Source of the DNA: Chitinophaga skermanii
GTDB taxonomy: Bacteria; Bacteroidota; Bacteroidia; Chitinophagales; Chitinophagaceae
Length of the DNA stretch: 64,000 nt
Direction: 5' to 3'
Assembly (NCBI RefSeq): GCF_003259335.1
Contig: NZ_QLLL01000003.1
Coordinates: forward strand, 62,001 to 126,000
The position numbers were made by a program, and so were the translations under genes. Numbering within the stretch: position 1 is the stretch's first letter; every line of letters begins with the position of its first letter. A model generated the notes under the pieces. The model was not told the origin of the DNA. It saw only the letters and a list, made by a program, of their open reading frames with translations, and made no database searches. This document shows positions 1 to 10,400 of the stretch, one piece after another.

Positions 1-2646
1 GCCTTATTAGCCAAGAAATTTTACAGGTTAACAGAACCCTTGTTAAAAGCCTTGGTGAAAGATGGATTTACAAAAGCTACTGCCGATGTATTAAAAGCAG
101 AGATAGCGGCGACACCGTCGAAAGAAATATGGTTAACTGAAGAAACTGGGTTCACACAATTTAGAAACTTCAACAACATCGGTTCTACTGATAAAGAAAA
201 ATTGAAAAAAGCAGCCGGTACGGGCTTACTAGATATTGCTTGCACCACTGCCGATGGTTGGTTACCCATTCCTGCATCAACGATTACCCTTGGTGTAAAC
301 GATGTATTAACCATTAGCTTTATCATCCCGGTTGGTGCGCCCGCTATTGCACCGGCCCCGAAAGATGTGTTGCTGGCTGATTATGATGTGAAAGACCCTA
401 TCCTTTCTATTCAATTCAACCACGCATTGCACTACCAGTTAAAAGAAGATACAACTCCTTGGTACGATTTTCTTTCAAAACAACAAATTACCAACGCTAG
501 AATCAACGCCGTGGTAACGAAAGTGAAGAACATTCTTATCTCGAACGATGAAGGCGCTTTAGACCCAAAGAATAAATTCTTACCATTTACAGGTGTTCCT
601 AAAAAACAAAGCAACTTCTTTATAGGTAGTGATGAAGTGTTCAGGAAACGGTTGAGCAAATTGTCGTTTTCCATGGAGTGGGAAGGCTTACCTAGTACAT
701 TCCAAAACCATTATTTGTTGTATAAAACGCCCATCTACAACGATAGCTTCAAAGTAAAAATGGAGCAATTAAAAAATGGTAGCTGGGAGAGTATTGGAAC
801 GAGTGTTGATTTATTTGAGATGTTGAAGGACCAGTATAATAATCCTACTGTTCTCAATACCAAGCGAACAATAGAAATAACCAATCCTTCAACGATCCCT
901 TTGTTACAAGAACCGGTACCGGTTACAGGGTATAACCCCAACATTCCTAACGGCTTTATTCGTTGGCGCTTAGAGCAAGATTTCTTGCATGAAGAATACC
1001 CCCGTGTAATGGCAGAACAAGCGATCAGGATTGGAAATGTTAAACTGTCTGAAGTACAAATTAAAGCCAACAACACAAAAACACTGGCAGTAACCGCATT
1101 TGATACATCAAATACTGCCAAGAGTTGGATGTTGAGCCCGCCTAGTGGTACAACCGATGCGCAAGTATTGGCTTACTTAAAAAGTTTTACTACCGACATT
1201 AAAACAAAAGATGAGTATACACGGAATGCGGCAGTGGATTTGAATTCGTATGTAAACTTTACGAATGTGCCTATTGTGATGCCGAACCCGCCGTACACCC
1301 CAACACTGAAAGATTTTACATTAGAATATACAGCTGTAGCAGAAATTAACGACATCCACATCTTCCACCAGTTTCCTTATGAAGCAGGTAATTATGCGAA
1401 TGTGTTACCGGGTATGCAAGCTACCTTGATGCCTGGTTTTGTACAACAAGGCTATTTATATGTAGGCTTAAGCGATGCTTTAGCCGGATCGAATATTACT
1501 TTACTATTCCAATTAGCGGCCTTCACGGCCGATCCAGATATTAACCGTGCAAATGTTGAATGGCATTACTTGTCGGGTAACGCGTGGAAAGAGTTGTTGC
1601 CACTTACACACGTTATAAGCGATACGACGCAAGGATTTTTAACACCTGGCATCGTAACTATTGCAATACCCTGGGATGCTGATCAACAACATACGATCTT
1701 GCCGAGCGGGCTGCATTGGTTGCGTGCCAGTGTTAAAGATTATGCTACTGCTGTTTGCGAAGGTATAAGCGTAACAGCGCAAGCGGCCGAAGTAGTGTTT
1801 GTAGATCAACAAAACGATCCTAACAGGGTAAGCCCGCCGGTAGCAGCCAATAACATCGCGGATTTGTTAATACCCGATGCAGCCATCAGTAAAATCAACC
1901 AGCCGTATGCCGGTTTTGATGGCGTGAAACCTGAGAACGACGAGGAGTTCAAAACCCGTGTGAGTGAAAGATTACGCCATAAAGGTCGTGCTATCAATGT
2001 ATTTGACTACGAGCGATTGGTGTTGGATGCTTTCCCGGGTATCTTCAAAGCCAAATGTATTCCACATACAAAAATGTACACGGATGCCATTGGCGAAACT
2101 GTACAATTGTCCTCCCCGGGATGGGTAACATTGGCTGTGATTCCCCGGATCGACGATTATCCTTCCGATGAGAAGTTTACCCCGAAAGTAGGCCGGGTAT
2201 TACTGGAGAAGGTAGCGGCATTTTTAGCCCCTAGGAGCTCCATGTTTACCAATATTCAAGTGATTAACCCTGTTTATCAGAAAATTAATTTCAAGGGCCA
2301 AATAAGCTGGAAAAAGGGCAAAGACAAAAACTTCTGTATGCAACAAGTTCAGCAGGAAGTAACGGCGTTTTTGTCGCCTTGGGTAACCAACGGGGCACAG
2401 GATATCATCTTTGGTGGCACGCTTATGAAATCCAGCGTGTTGCAATTTATTGAACAACGTGATTACGTTGATTTTGTAACAGACTTTACCATGCATGTAT
2501 ATATCGATGAAAGCACGGAAGGGCCGGCGGTTATGTCCGTTACTGCGGATACGCCATGGTCGGTATTGGTTGTAGGAGAGCAAATTTATGAGACCTACGT
2601 ACCATCTACTGTTCCAGTGGTACCGAATGTTTTCACCATTAAATAA
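1..2646 (+). CDS. eCIS baseplate J-like (Afp11-type) protein, 5' truncated by window edge
   Basis: Baseplate wedge component of an extracellular contractile injection system. The reading frame is open from base 1 and no good ATG is visible (a TTG at 40 is unlikely to be the start), so the gene begins left of the window; 881 residues are seen. The clearest family signal is at about 1900-2070: an acidic stretch followed by EEFKTRVSERLRHKGRAI, then VFDYERLVLDAFPGI. This is the E-x-F-x-R-V...GRA...DYE-x-LVL pattern of phage baseplate J-like proteins. The C-terminus (about 2230-2640) is an alpha/beta domain as in other J-like proteins. The upstream part is largely beta-rich and not diagnostic. It is followed after 31 bases by the fibre gene in the same operon. 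The J-like identity is well supported; the equivalence to Afp11 is inferred from gene order. Confidence 0.82.
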   Translation, partial: ALLAKKFYRLTEPLLKALVKDGFTKATADVLKAEIAATPSKEIWLTEETGFTQFRNFNNIGSTDKEKLKKAAGTGLLDIACTTADGWLPIPASTITLGVNDVLTISFIIPVGAPAIAPAPKDVLLADYDVKDPILSIQFNHALHYQLKEDTTPWYDFLSKQQITNARINAVVTKVKNILISNDEGALDPKNKFLPFTGVPKKQSNFFIGSDEVFRKRLSKLSFSMEWEGLPSTFQNHYLLYKTPIYNDSFKVKMEQLKNGSWESIGTSVDLFEMLKDQYNNPTVLNTKRTIEITNPSTIPLLQEPVPVTGYNPNIPNGFIRWRLEQDFLHEEYPRVMAEQAIRIGNVKLSEVQIKANNTKTLAVTAFDTSNTAKSWMLSPPSGTTDAQVLAYLKSFTTDIKTKDEYTRNAAVDLNSYVNFTNVPIVMPNPPYTPTLKDFTLEYTAVAEINDIHIFHQFPYEAGNYANVLPGMQATLMPGFVQQGYLYVGLSDALAGSNITLLFQLAAFTADPDINRANVEWHYLSGNAWKELLPLTHVISDTTQGFLTPGIVTIAIPWDADQQHTILPSGLHWLRASVKDYATAVCEGISVTAQAAEVVFVDQQNDPNRVSPPVAANNIADLLIPDAAISKINQPYAGFDGVKPENDEEFKTRVSERLRHKGRAINVFDYERLVLDAFPGIFKAKCIPHTKMYTDAIGETVQLSSPGWVTLAVIPRIDDYPSDEKFTPKVGRVLLEKVAAFLAPRSSMFTNIQVINPVYQKINFKGQISWKKGKDKNFCMQQVQQEVTAFLSPWVTNGAQDIIFGGTLMKSSVLQFIEQRDYVDFVTDFTMHVYIDESTEGPAVMSVTADTPWSVLVVGEQIYETYVPSTVPVVPNVFTIK

Positions 2647-2677
2647 ATCATCATTCTAAATTATAAAAACGAATCTC

Positions 2678-4366
2678 ATGTCTATTATATCAAGAGCTGC
2701 ACTTAAAGCACAATTTAAATCCGGTGCGGTACCCACATCGAATGATTTTGTGAATTTGATCGATTCAACTTTAGTGAAAAGGGATGATGCATTCTTTGGG
2801 AAATGGGTAGCCGGTACGAATTATTTCGCGGGCGACGTGGTGATCTACGAAAAGGCCTTTTACATTTTAAAGCCGGATAATACAGCAGATTGTGGCTGTG
2901 GACCTGGTAAGGAAAAATCTGAGTATGACGAAACAACAGGTTATTGCTCTAAGACACCTCCGAAACAGGATGAATCATTATGGGAAATGTTGGATATAGA
3001 TGCCGCGGATGAGGATTGGGAAATTGTGAAGAATGGCGACGAACCACCGCAAATTATGTATGCTAAAGTATTCGGCAGCATTGGTATGGGTACACAAACG
3101 CCGAATGCGCGCGTACATATCCAAGTGGATGAACTGAATGCCGGGTTCTTATTTTCGCCGGTAACTGCTAGCGCGCCGGAGTTTGTTATTCAACAAACAG
3201 GCGAAAGTGAGCAACATGTATCGGAAAGCATTGCCGATAATAAAATCAACTTCAATACCAATACCAACGGTTACCAATTTGTATCCAATATTGTTCCTCC
3301 ACCAGCAGAAGAAGGCGGTGAATATAAAGTGGCTGCTGCTAATGAGAAACCTGTTTTTATCACAAATGATGCAGAGGCTGCAAAGATTGGGATAGGGCAT
3401 AACGAGCCATTGGCTGCATTGGATATATTGAATAAAGATGCTGCACGCACCTTGTTAAATCCTGCACAAGCCGATTTTCCCCAGGTGGTAATGTTGAGTA
3501 AGAATGAAAACAACACCCAACAGTACGGTATTGTACGTACCGACGCAGATAGTTTTAGCGTGATTACCAATGCACCGAAAGGCTTCTTCATCAAAAAAGG
3601 AACCGATAAAGGTGATAAAGCGTTAGAGAATATCAATGCTTTAGCAACTGAAACGCAAGTGGTGGTAACCGGTAAAGGTCGTGTTGGTGTGGGAACGGAT
3701 GAACCTGTTACCAATGTTGAAATCAATAAACCCGGAGGAGCCGGTTCTTTCAGGATGTGTTTAGATAAACCTAACCCTGCATTAGCCATCCTCAATAACC
3801 GGCCAAGTGGCGATAAACAAAACTACTTTACACTGGGAGCCGATAACGATCGTAGCATATTAATTACCGATGCGGTGAATGGTTTCGTGTTCAAGAAAGG
3901 CGATGAGTTTAAGAAGGAAAAAGATAACGATCTCAACATCAACCACGGTGTACCTATTTTTACCATTGCTGCAGACGGTAGAACGGTAATAGGTGGTGTA
4001 GCGCCACATGGCTATGAATTGTGTGTAAAAGGGCAGACACGTAGTTATGGTCATTATATCGATACCGACGAAAATAGTATCAATAACGTAACACCTTTAG
4101 ATACGGTATTGGACCGTGTGTTGAAGCTGAATCCCGTAAGCTTTAACTTCAAAGCGAATACGAATTGTTTAACAGGTGAGCAGCAAATAGGCTTTGTTAG
4201 CCATGAAGTAGAAGAGCATTTCCCGGATTTAATCCGCACCGATAGCGATAGTATTCGCACAATGGCATATGCCAATATGGTAGCGGTATTAACGAAAGCT
4301 ATTCAAGAGCAACAATCGCAAATCGACAACCTCGTAAAACGCATCGAAGCATTGGAAGGAAAGTAA
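2678..4366 (+). CDS. eCIS tail-fibre-like protein with S74-type chaperone C-terminus
   Basis: A 562-residue protein, probably a fibre or receptor-binding appendage. The N-terminus (SRAALKAQFKSGAVPTSNDF) resembles the start of Bacteroidota fibre proteins. Residues about 70-90 are Cys-rich. Three motifs of the form (I/V)GxGxxxPxxxxxI (near residues 135, 242 and 340) are the usual spacers of S74 fibre proteins. Residues about 455-562 match the intramolecular chaperone of endosialidase (peptidase S74): LDRVLKLNPVSFNFK, then IGFVSHEVEEHFPDL, then a coiled-coil end rich in Q, I and L. The usual SD-x-x-x-K start of a self-cleaving S74 domain is replaced by DTDENSINN, so self-cleavage may be lost. 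The gene lies between two J-like baseplate genes, 31 and 37 bases away. The fibre role is inferred from domain and position. Confidence 0.75.
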   Translation: MSIISRAALKAQFKSGAVPTSNDFVNLIDSTLVKRDDAFFGKWVAGTNYFAGDVVIYEKAFYILKPDNTADCGCGPGKEKSEYDETTGYCSKTPPKQDESLWEMLDIDAADEDWEIVKNGDEPPQIMYAKVFGSIGMGTQTPNARVHIQVDELNAGFLFSPVTASAPEFVIQQTGESEQHVSESIADNKINFNTNTNGYQFVSNIVPPPAEEGGEYKVAAANEKPVFITNDAEAAKIGIGHNEPLAALDILNKDAARTLLNPAQADFPQVVMLSKNENNTQQYGIVRTDADSFSVITNAPKGFFIKKGTDKGDKALENINALATETQVVVTGKGRVGVGTDEPVTNVEINKPGGAGSFRMCLDKPNPALAILNNRPSGDKQNYFTLGADNDRSILITDAVNGFVFKKGDEFKKEKDNDLNINHGVPIFTIAADGRTVIGGVAPHGYELCVKGQTRSYGHYIDTDENSINNVTPLDTVLDRVLKLNPVSFNFKANTNCLTGEQQIGFVSHEVEEHFPDLIRTDSDSIRTMAYANMVAVLTKAIQEQQSQIDNLVKRIEALEGK

Positions 4367-4403
4367 TCGATGCATAGATTGTTCATGTTTCAAGCCCCCA
4401 AAA

Positions 4404-7400
4404 ATGTCGGATTTAAAATTTATATCAAAAGCGAAAAACACTGGGTTCCCGGAATACTTGGATTTTGACACCTTGCGCTTGCAAGGTATCCAACACATCG
4501 CGGCATTATCCGGAAAAATATGGACCGACCATAATTTCCATGATCCCGGTATGACGATGCTCGATGCTTTGTGCTATGTACTCACGGATTTAGATTACCG
4601 TACAAAATTCGACTTTAAAGATCTTGTTGCGAAAGCAAACAACGAGCAACCCGAAGACAACTTCTATACAGCGGCACAAATTCTAGGCAACAACCCGCTA
4701 ACAGAAATCGATATCCGCAAAATGCTGATCGATATCAAAGGTGTGCGCAATGCATGGATTGAAAAAACAAAGCCCAGCGATTACAGTCTTACATTCGCTT
4801 GTGCAACAGGCAAGTTACAATATGCGCCCCTTACAGTCAATAGCAAACAAGTACCCCTAAAAGGATTGTACCGCGTATTAATTGAACCGGATGATACTAG
4901 CGCCGCTGCATACGAGCTAGACGCTTGTGGAAATAGTGTATTCCCATTAAGCGAAGTGGTAAAAGAGGTGGAAGAAAGGCTATATGCACACCGGAATTTA
5001 TGTGAGGATATTTTCGATGTAGTAGTACTGGATAAAACGCAAGTAGGGTTATGCATGCATATAGAACTAGCGGCGAATTACGACCCGGAAGCAGTACAAC
5101 TTGCTATTTATACAGCCATCCAGGAGTTTTTATCGCCTTCCCCGAAGTTCTACTCATTATCCCAGATGCTAGACAAGAAGGTGAGAATGGAAGAAATCTT
5201 TGAAGGCCGACCTTATAACTTCGACCAGGATAAAGCATTACAGCAGAATGGGTTTATTGATACGAATGAATTACTGTCTATTGAACGCCAAACTGTGCTG
5301 TATGCTTCCGATTTATACCGCATCATTATGGACGTACCCGGGGTGGCCGGTATTACGCGCCTAATGATGAGTAAATACAATGACGGCGAATATAATAACG
5401 GGGAAGAACCTGGAGGAGAAGAATGGCAGTTGCCACTCGATCCATACCGCAGGCCTGTATTTTCGCCAGAACGTTCCAATACCATCTTTTATCGTAATAA
5501 ATTACCCTTCACGGCCAATACGGCCAAGGTGAACCAGCAATTTGCGAAGCGTTTATCCGATTACAACAAATTGCCTAAAAAAGATGAAGGATTAGATACC
5601 ATGGTGCCAACCGGCAGGTACATGGATTTGGCGACTTACAAATCTATCCAGTACGAATTCCCGGCTGTGTATGCTATTGGAAAAAATGATGTGTCGAAGA
5701 ATGATACCGCTATTAGAAAAGCACAAGCCTTGCAGTTGCAAGCCTACTTATTATTTTTCGATCGCATATTAGCAGACTATTTTGCGCAATTAGCAAAAAT
5801 TCGTCCTTTGTTCTCTATGCAAACCGGTGGGGAACCAGCTACTTATTTCCCTGCTAATATCGATGCTGTTCCCGGTTTGTCTAACTTATTACGTTACGAG
5901 AAGCAATTACCCGTTACTACAACCGGCGAACCTTTCAAAGGAATGAAATTAGCCCACGAACCACATGAGAAAAATGTGACGGGGCCTAAAACATATACTA
6001 CTTTGTACAGTCGTGATGAAGCGATGAAACGTATCATGAATGCCTGTGCAGAGAATAACGTTGTTTCGAATGTTGCCTATATAGAAAGTGCGGATTATTG
6101 GATGGTGGAGTTGCTGGATTTGAGTGAGAACGTATTATTGGAAGCCACTGTTTATTTTTATACGAAAGAAGATGCACAGCAAGCGGCTAGGGATTTGATT
6201 TTCTTAGCAGGTATCCCAGCTAACTATTACCTCGTGAATGAACGCGAAGCCGAATCTTTCAGTTTCGACTTGGTTTATATTGATGCTAACTACAATAGCT
6301 TATTGAATACCTTGTACGAATCAAAGGAGCAATACCAAGTGCGGAAAGAGAAACTGCTGAACCATTTACTGGCTCGCTTCTCGGAAGATTTTACAGATTA
6401 CGCCTTGATGATGTACAATCTCAATGGCAAACAAAACGATCCTGCGCGTAATATTGAAGACAAAGCAAACTTCTTGTCGAACTATGCACAAACCAGTGCG
6501 AACCGTAGCTTGGCGATCAATTATAGAAACAAGTACACAACAATACCTTCTAGCGGCTTGGAGAACCGTGTAAAAGGACTCATGGGTATTCGCCCAGCAC
6601 CTACAGGGTCGTTGAATAATTTTGATTTAGTTACGACTATTCAGCAAACGCAGTTCTCATTAGTACTCACTTATGCAGGTATTGAACTGTTTAAAAGTGA
6701 AAGTCTTCACGATCAAGCTAAGGACGCTTATCTCCAATTTCTACAATACGCGAAAAACGTTGCTAATTATAAAACTTTTGGTTGTACCTCGGAGGATGTA
6801 TTTGGATTTATTGTTCAATCGCCTGTAGGTGCCGAAGAATATATTTCTGTGCCTTGTACAGTTACATTTACCAGTGCAGAAGAACGCGACGAGATGATGG
6901 AGTGGTGTGTGAAGTTTTTTAATGAAGATGGAAAGCCTAGTTATTACCTTCAAACAAGCACAGGATTTTATTTCCAGTTTCTTGATAATGATAATACCGT
7001 GTTGCTACGTAGCAAGAAGGGGTTCGATACTGCCGAAGCTTCGTTACAACATGCATATGATCTCATCGATTTTATGCAAAATGAGGTAGTATGGAAAACT
7101 GTTAAAGCACCGAATGTTGACATTTATAACGTGGTTGTGGTAGATGGCATAACCCAGTTAGCTATCCACCCAAAAGCATTCCACCAAAAAGCTGCTGCAG
7201 ACGAGGCGAAGCAATGGTTGTACAATTATTTCCGTCAACATAACCTCCGTTACATTGAATCCAGTGAAGCATTAACTAATTGGCAAAGCGCCTACAACGA
7301 TACGCAATGGAAGGGGTTTCGACCATTCAAACAGCAGGAACAATTACCGGCTGCTTTTCTCCAATTTGTGATGGCAGCAGCAGATATTGATCAATATCAT

Positions 7401-10400
7401 CAAACAATAACTAGTGAAGGGAAGGTAGAATTGAGTGTAATAGGGGCTGGGGATGGAGAGGAAAATGTACCTGTAGTATTATCTGTGCAAGCACAATTGT
7501 ACGAAACTACAGAAGCAGCCCAAGCTGCTATCTTCGAAGCTAAACAGGTGTATCATGAAACCTATCATACGCTGAAAGGCATGGTGCATCCCGTGCAAGC
7601 TGTATATGCATATATAGTGGCCGATGAGGCGCCGGCTGGTTTCCCTTCGCCATTAATGAAAACAACTAAAGCCATACCGAAAGGGCAGGGATTGGGGGCT
7701 TTCTTGCATAAATTACTACACTTAGCAACAGATCCGGCTAGGTTGTTGGTAGCTCCATTGGATGAGTGTTATTTTGTAGTGCGCTTAAGAAATCATCATC
7801 AAGAAGTGTTAGCCGAAAGCGAACCCCTTACTTCCAAAGAAGATGCGGATGCTTTGTTGATGTTTATACTCAATGCTGCCAATAATGAAAACTTGCGAAC
7901 TGAACTGTCGCCATCGATTGAAATGCAAGGCTTATTATGGAAACATGCTGATACGCAAGTACCGCTCATGCAAGGCTTGTCGGTATGGGAGGAAGCGAAT
8001 GAAGCCATGACAGCCTTCGTGTCGAATGCAATGCTATTAACACATCTGCAAATTGTACCACATGATGAGCAGAATGGCAAATTTGGGTTCAAAGTTATCA
8101 ATACCAAAAATATTTATTTCGCCAAGCAAGCGAACTATTATGATACACCACAAGAACGCGATGCCGCGGTTGCACAATTACAATTGCAGTTAGATTCACT
8201 TTGTAATCGCCAAGCAACTAGTATCATTGATTCTTCAAACTATTACTTTGCTATCCAGGATGGTAGCGATGTATTATTGACGGAGCCACACCCGTACGCT
8301 AGTTTGTTCGGTGCGGAAGAAGGATTTTATAAAGCAATTCGTTTTGGTAAAACCTATGCTTACTATGTGAAAACTGTGGTAGATAATTGCACTTTTGGTT
8401 TTTACTTGGTAGATGACGAAGAAGCAATTACAGCCTTCCATCCACATACTTACTTAACCGAAGAAGAGCGTGATGAAGCGATTGAACGGATCATTAACTT
8501 CCTAAAAGACCACGGTGCATCTATAATTACCACGCAAATGCCGGGGTATTGGAAACCGGTTACGAAATGGTTAACCTGCCATTTGCAACCTGGCGATGCT
8601 TTAGAAGGAATCAATGAAAATGCATCCCAAGAAGAAGCAGAACAAGTGTTGATCGGGATTTTAGAATTAGCAAAAACAGCTGGTAATTATAACATTGTAC
8701 TGGAAGACCAGTTATATAAAATTTACTTGGAAGAAGCCGGCACACGGGTGGCGTTCCATGGGCAAACATTCTGTTGTAAAAGTTTTGCTGATAAAGCAAT
8801 TGCACGCTTAGTGGAGTTCGCTAAGTACAAAATACTCGACACAGACCCTGTGCTGCTAAATACCGCTAAAAATGTGCAAACGGTTCCGTTCATCGATAAT
8901 GATAACATCCCCGATGAAGAGAAGCTGGTTGGTTACCGTTTATGGGACCGTGATCAACGATTAGCAAGGTTTAATCAATCTTTTCTCGATAAAGCTACAA
9001 CAGAACAAGCAGCATTGGATTTATTGCATAAATACCAACGTGTGCAGCCTACTTACACGGTTATGGATCGAGGAGAAGGAGCGGTAGCATACATAAAAGG
9101 GGAGTATTACTTCGTTATTTCTCGCAATGAAGAAAATCTATGGCAAAGCTTGCAAGGTTATGCATCCGTAGAAAACGCCTTAAAGGCCTTCGAAGAAGTA
9201 CGTTACCAAGTGCTGGAACAATCGTTAAAAGTAGCTAATTATCAGCCATGGACAAGTACCGACACAGCACTGGTGTTGCTCGATGAATGTGGTGAACCGC
9301 TTGTACAATGCTGCGCCGAGTTTGAAAGCCATACCGATTACATGGTGGCTGTACGTGCAAGGCAATTGTTCGCTTTGCGCCATGGTGTATACATGATCGA
9401 TGGCCGTTTCAGTTTCCACCTTTACAATACACAAACCAACAGGTATGATTGGGAAGCAGTTCAAACGTACGCAACAGAGGAACAAGCCTGGAAGGCACTC
9501 AGTGAATGTTTGCAATTGCTTCGCTATCGTGGTAGCTATTGTATAGAACGAGATCCTGAAGCCAACCGTTGTATTATCCAAATCGCGCATATTTTGCTGG
9601 ATATACAATATGTAACCAAAGAATGTGTGAAGAAGGAGGAAGAAGAGGAAGATAAAAATGATCAAGAAAAAATAAATGTAGAAGATGCTGCTTGGGAGAG
9701 ATTACAAGTGTTCCTTGATTCTGAGCGAGGTTTAGATACCCAATTCTTCCGGTATACCGATTATACCCATTGCTGTAAATACGGCTTTAGGATGGTAGAT
9801 GTAAAAACCTACCGCGTGGCACAATTATCTAGCTGGTATCAAAGCATGCAAAAGCGCGAAAATGAGCGCTTGAACTTGATGGCAGATGTGTTGTGTATGA
9901 AGCGTGTATATGGTTGGTTCTTACGCGACGCAGTGCATAATCCTGCAATTGATGAGGCTTTGTTAGCTTGCTATTTCAAACAGCCATTGAACTTACATTT
10001 TAACAAATTGTGGTTACGCTACAATGGCTTGCCCGCTATGGAAGATGGTATCTGGACCTTGAATTCCGAAGTGTTACAAGGCACAACTATTACCCAGTTC
10101 TTCTATGAAATGAAAGTAGGCGGTCAAGTGATATGGCAATCTGTTAACCGCTACCTTACCAAAGAAGATGCACAAAGAAACGAATCACAATACTTCATAT
10201 ATCTCTTGGAAATCGCTCGGAGTATTACATCTTATAGTGTGGAAACCGTAATTGGTTGTGAAAACGCATTTACTATTGCACTAAGAGATATTGATGGTGC
10301 TATCATTGCTACTTCACCGGGACATGTATGCAAGGAAGATGTAGATAAGGAAGTCAATACCCGGATATTTAATGCGCTCATGTTCCCAATTGTAGAACAG

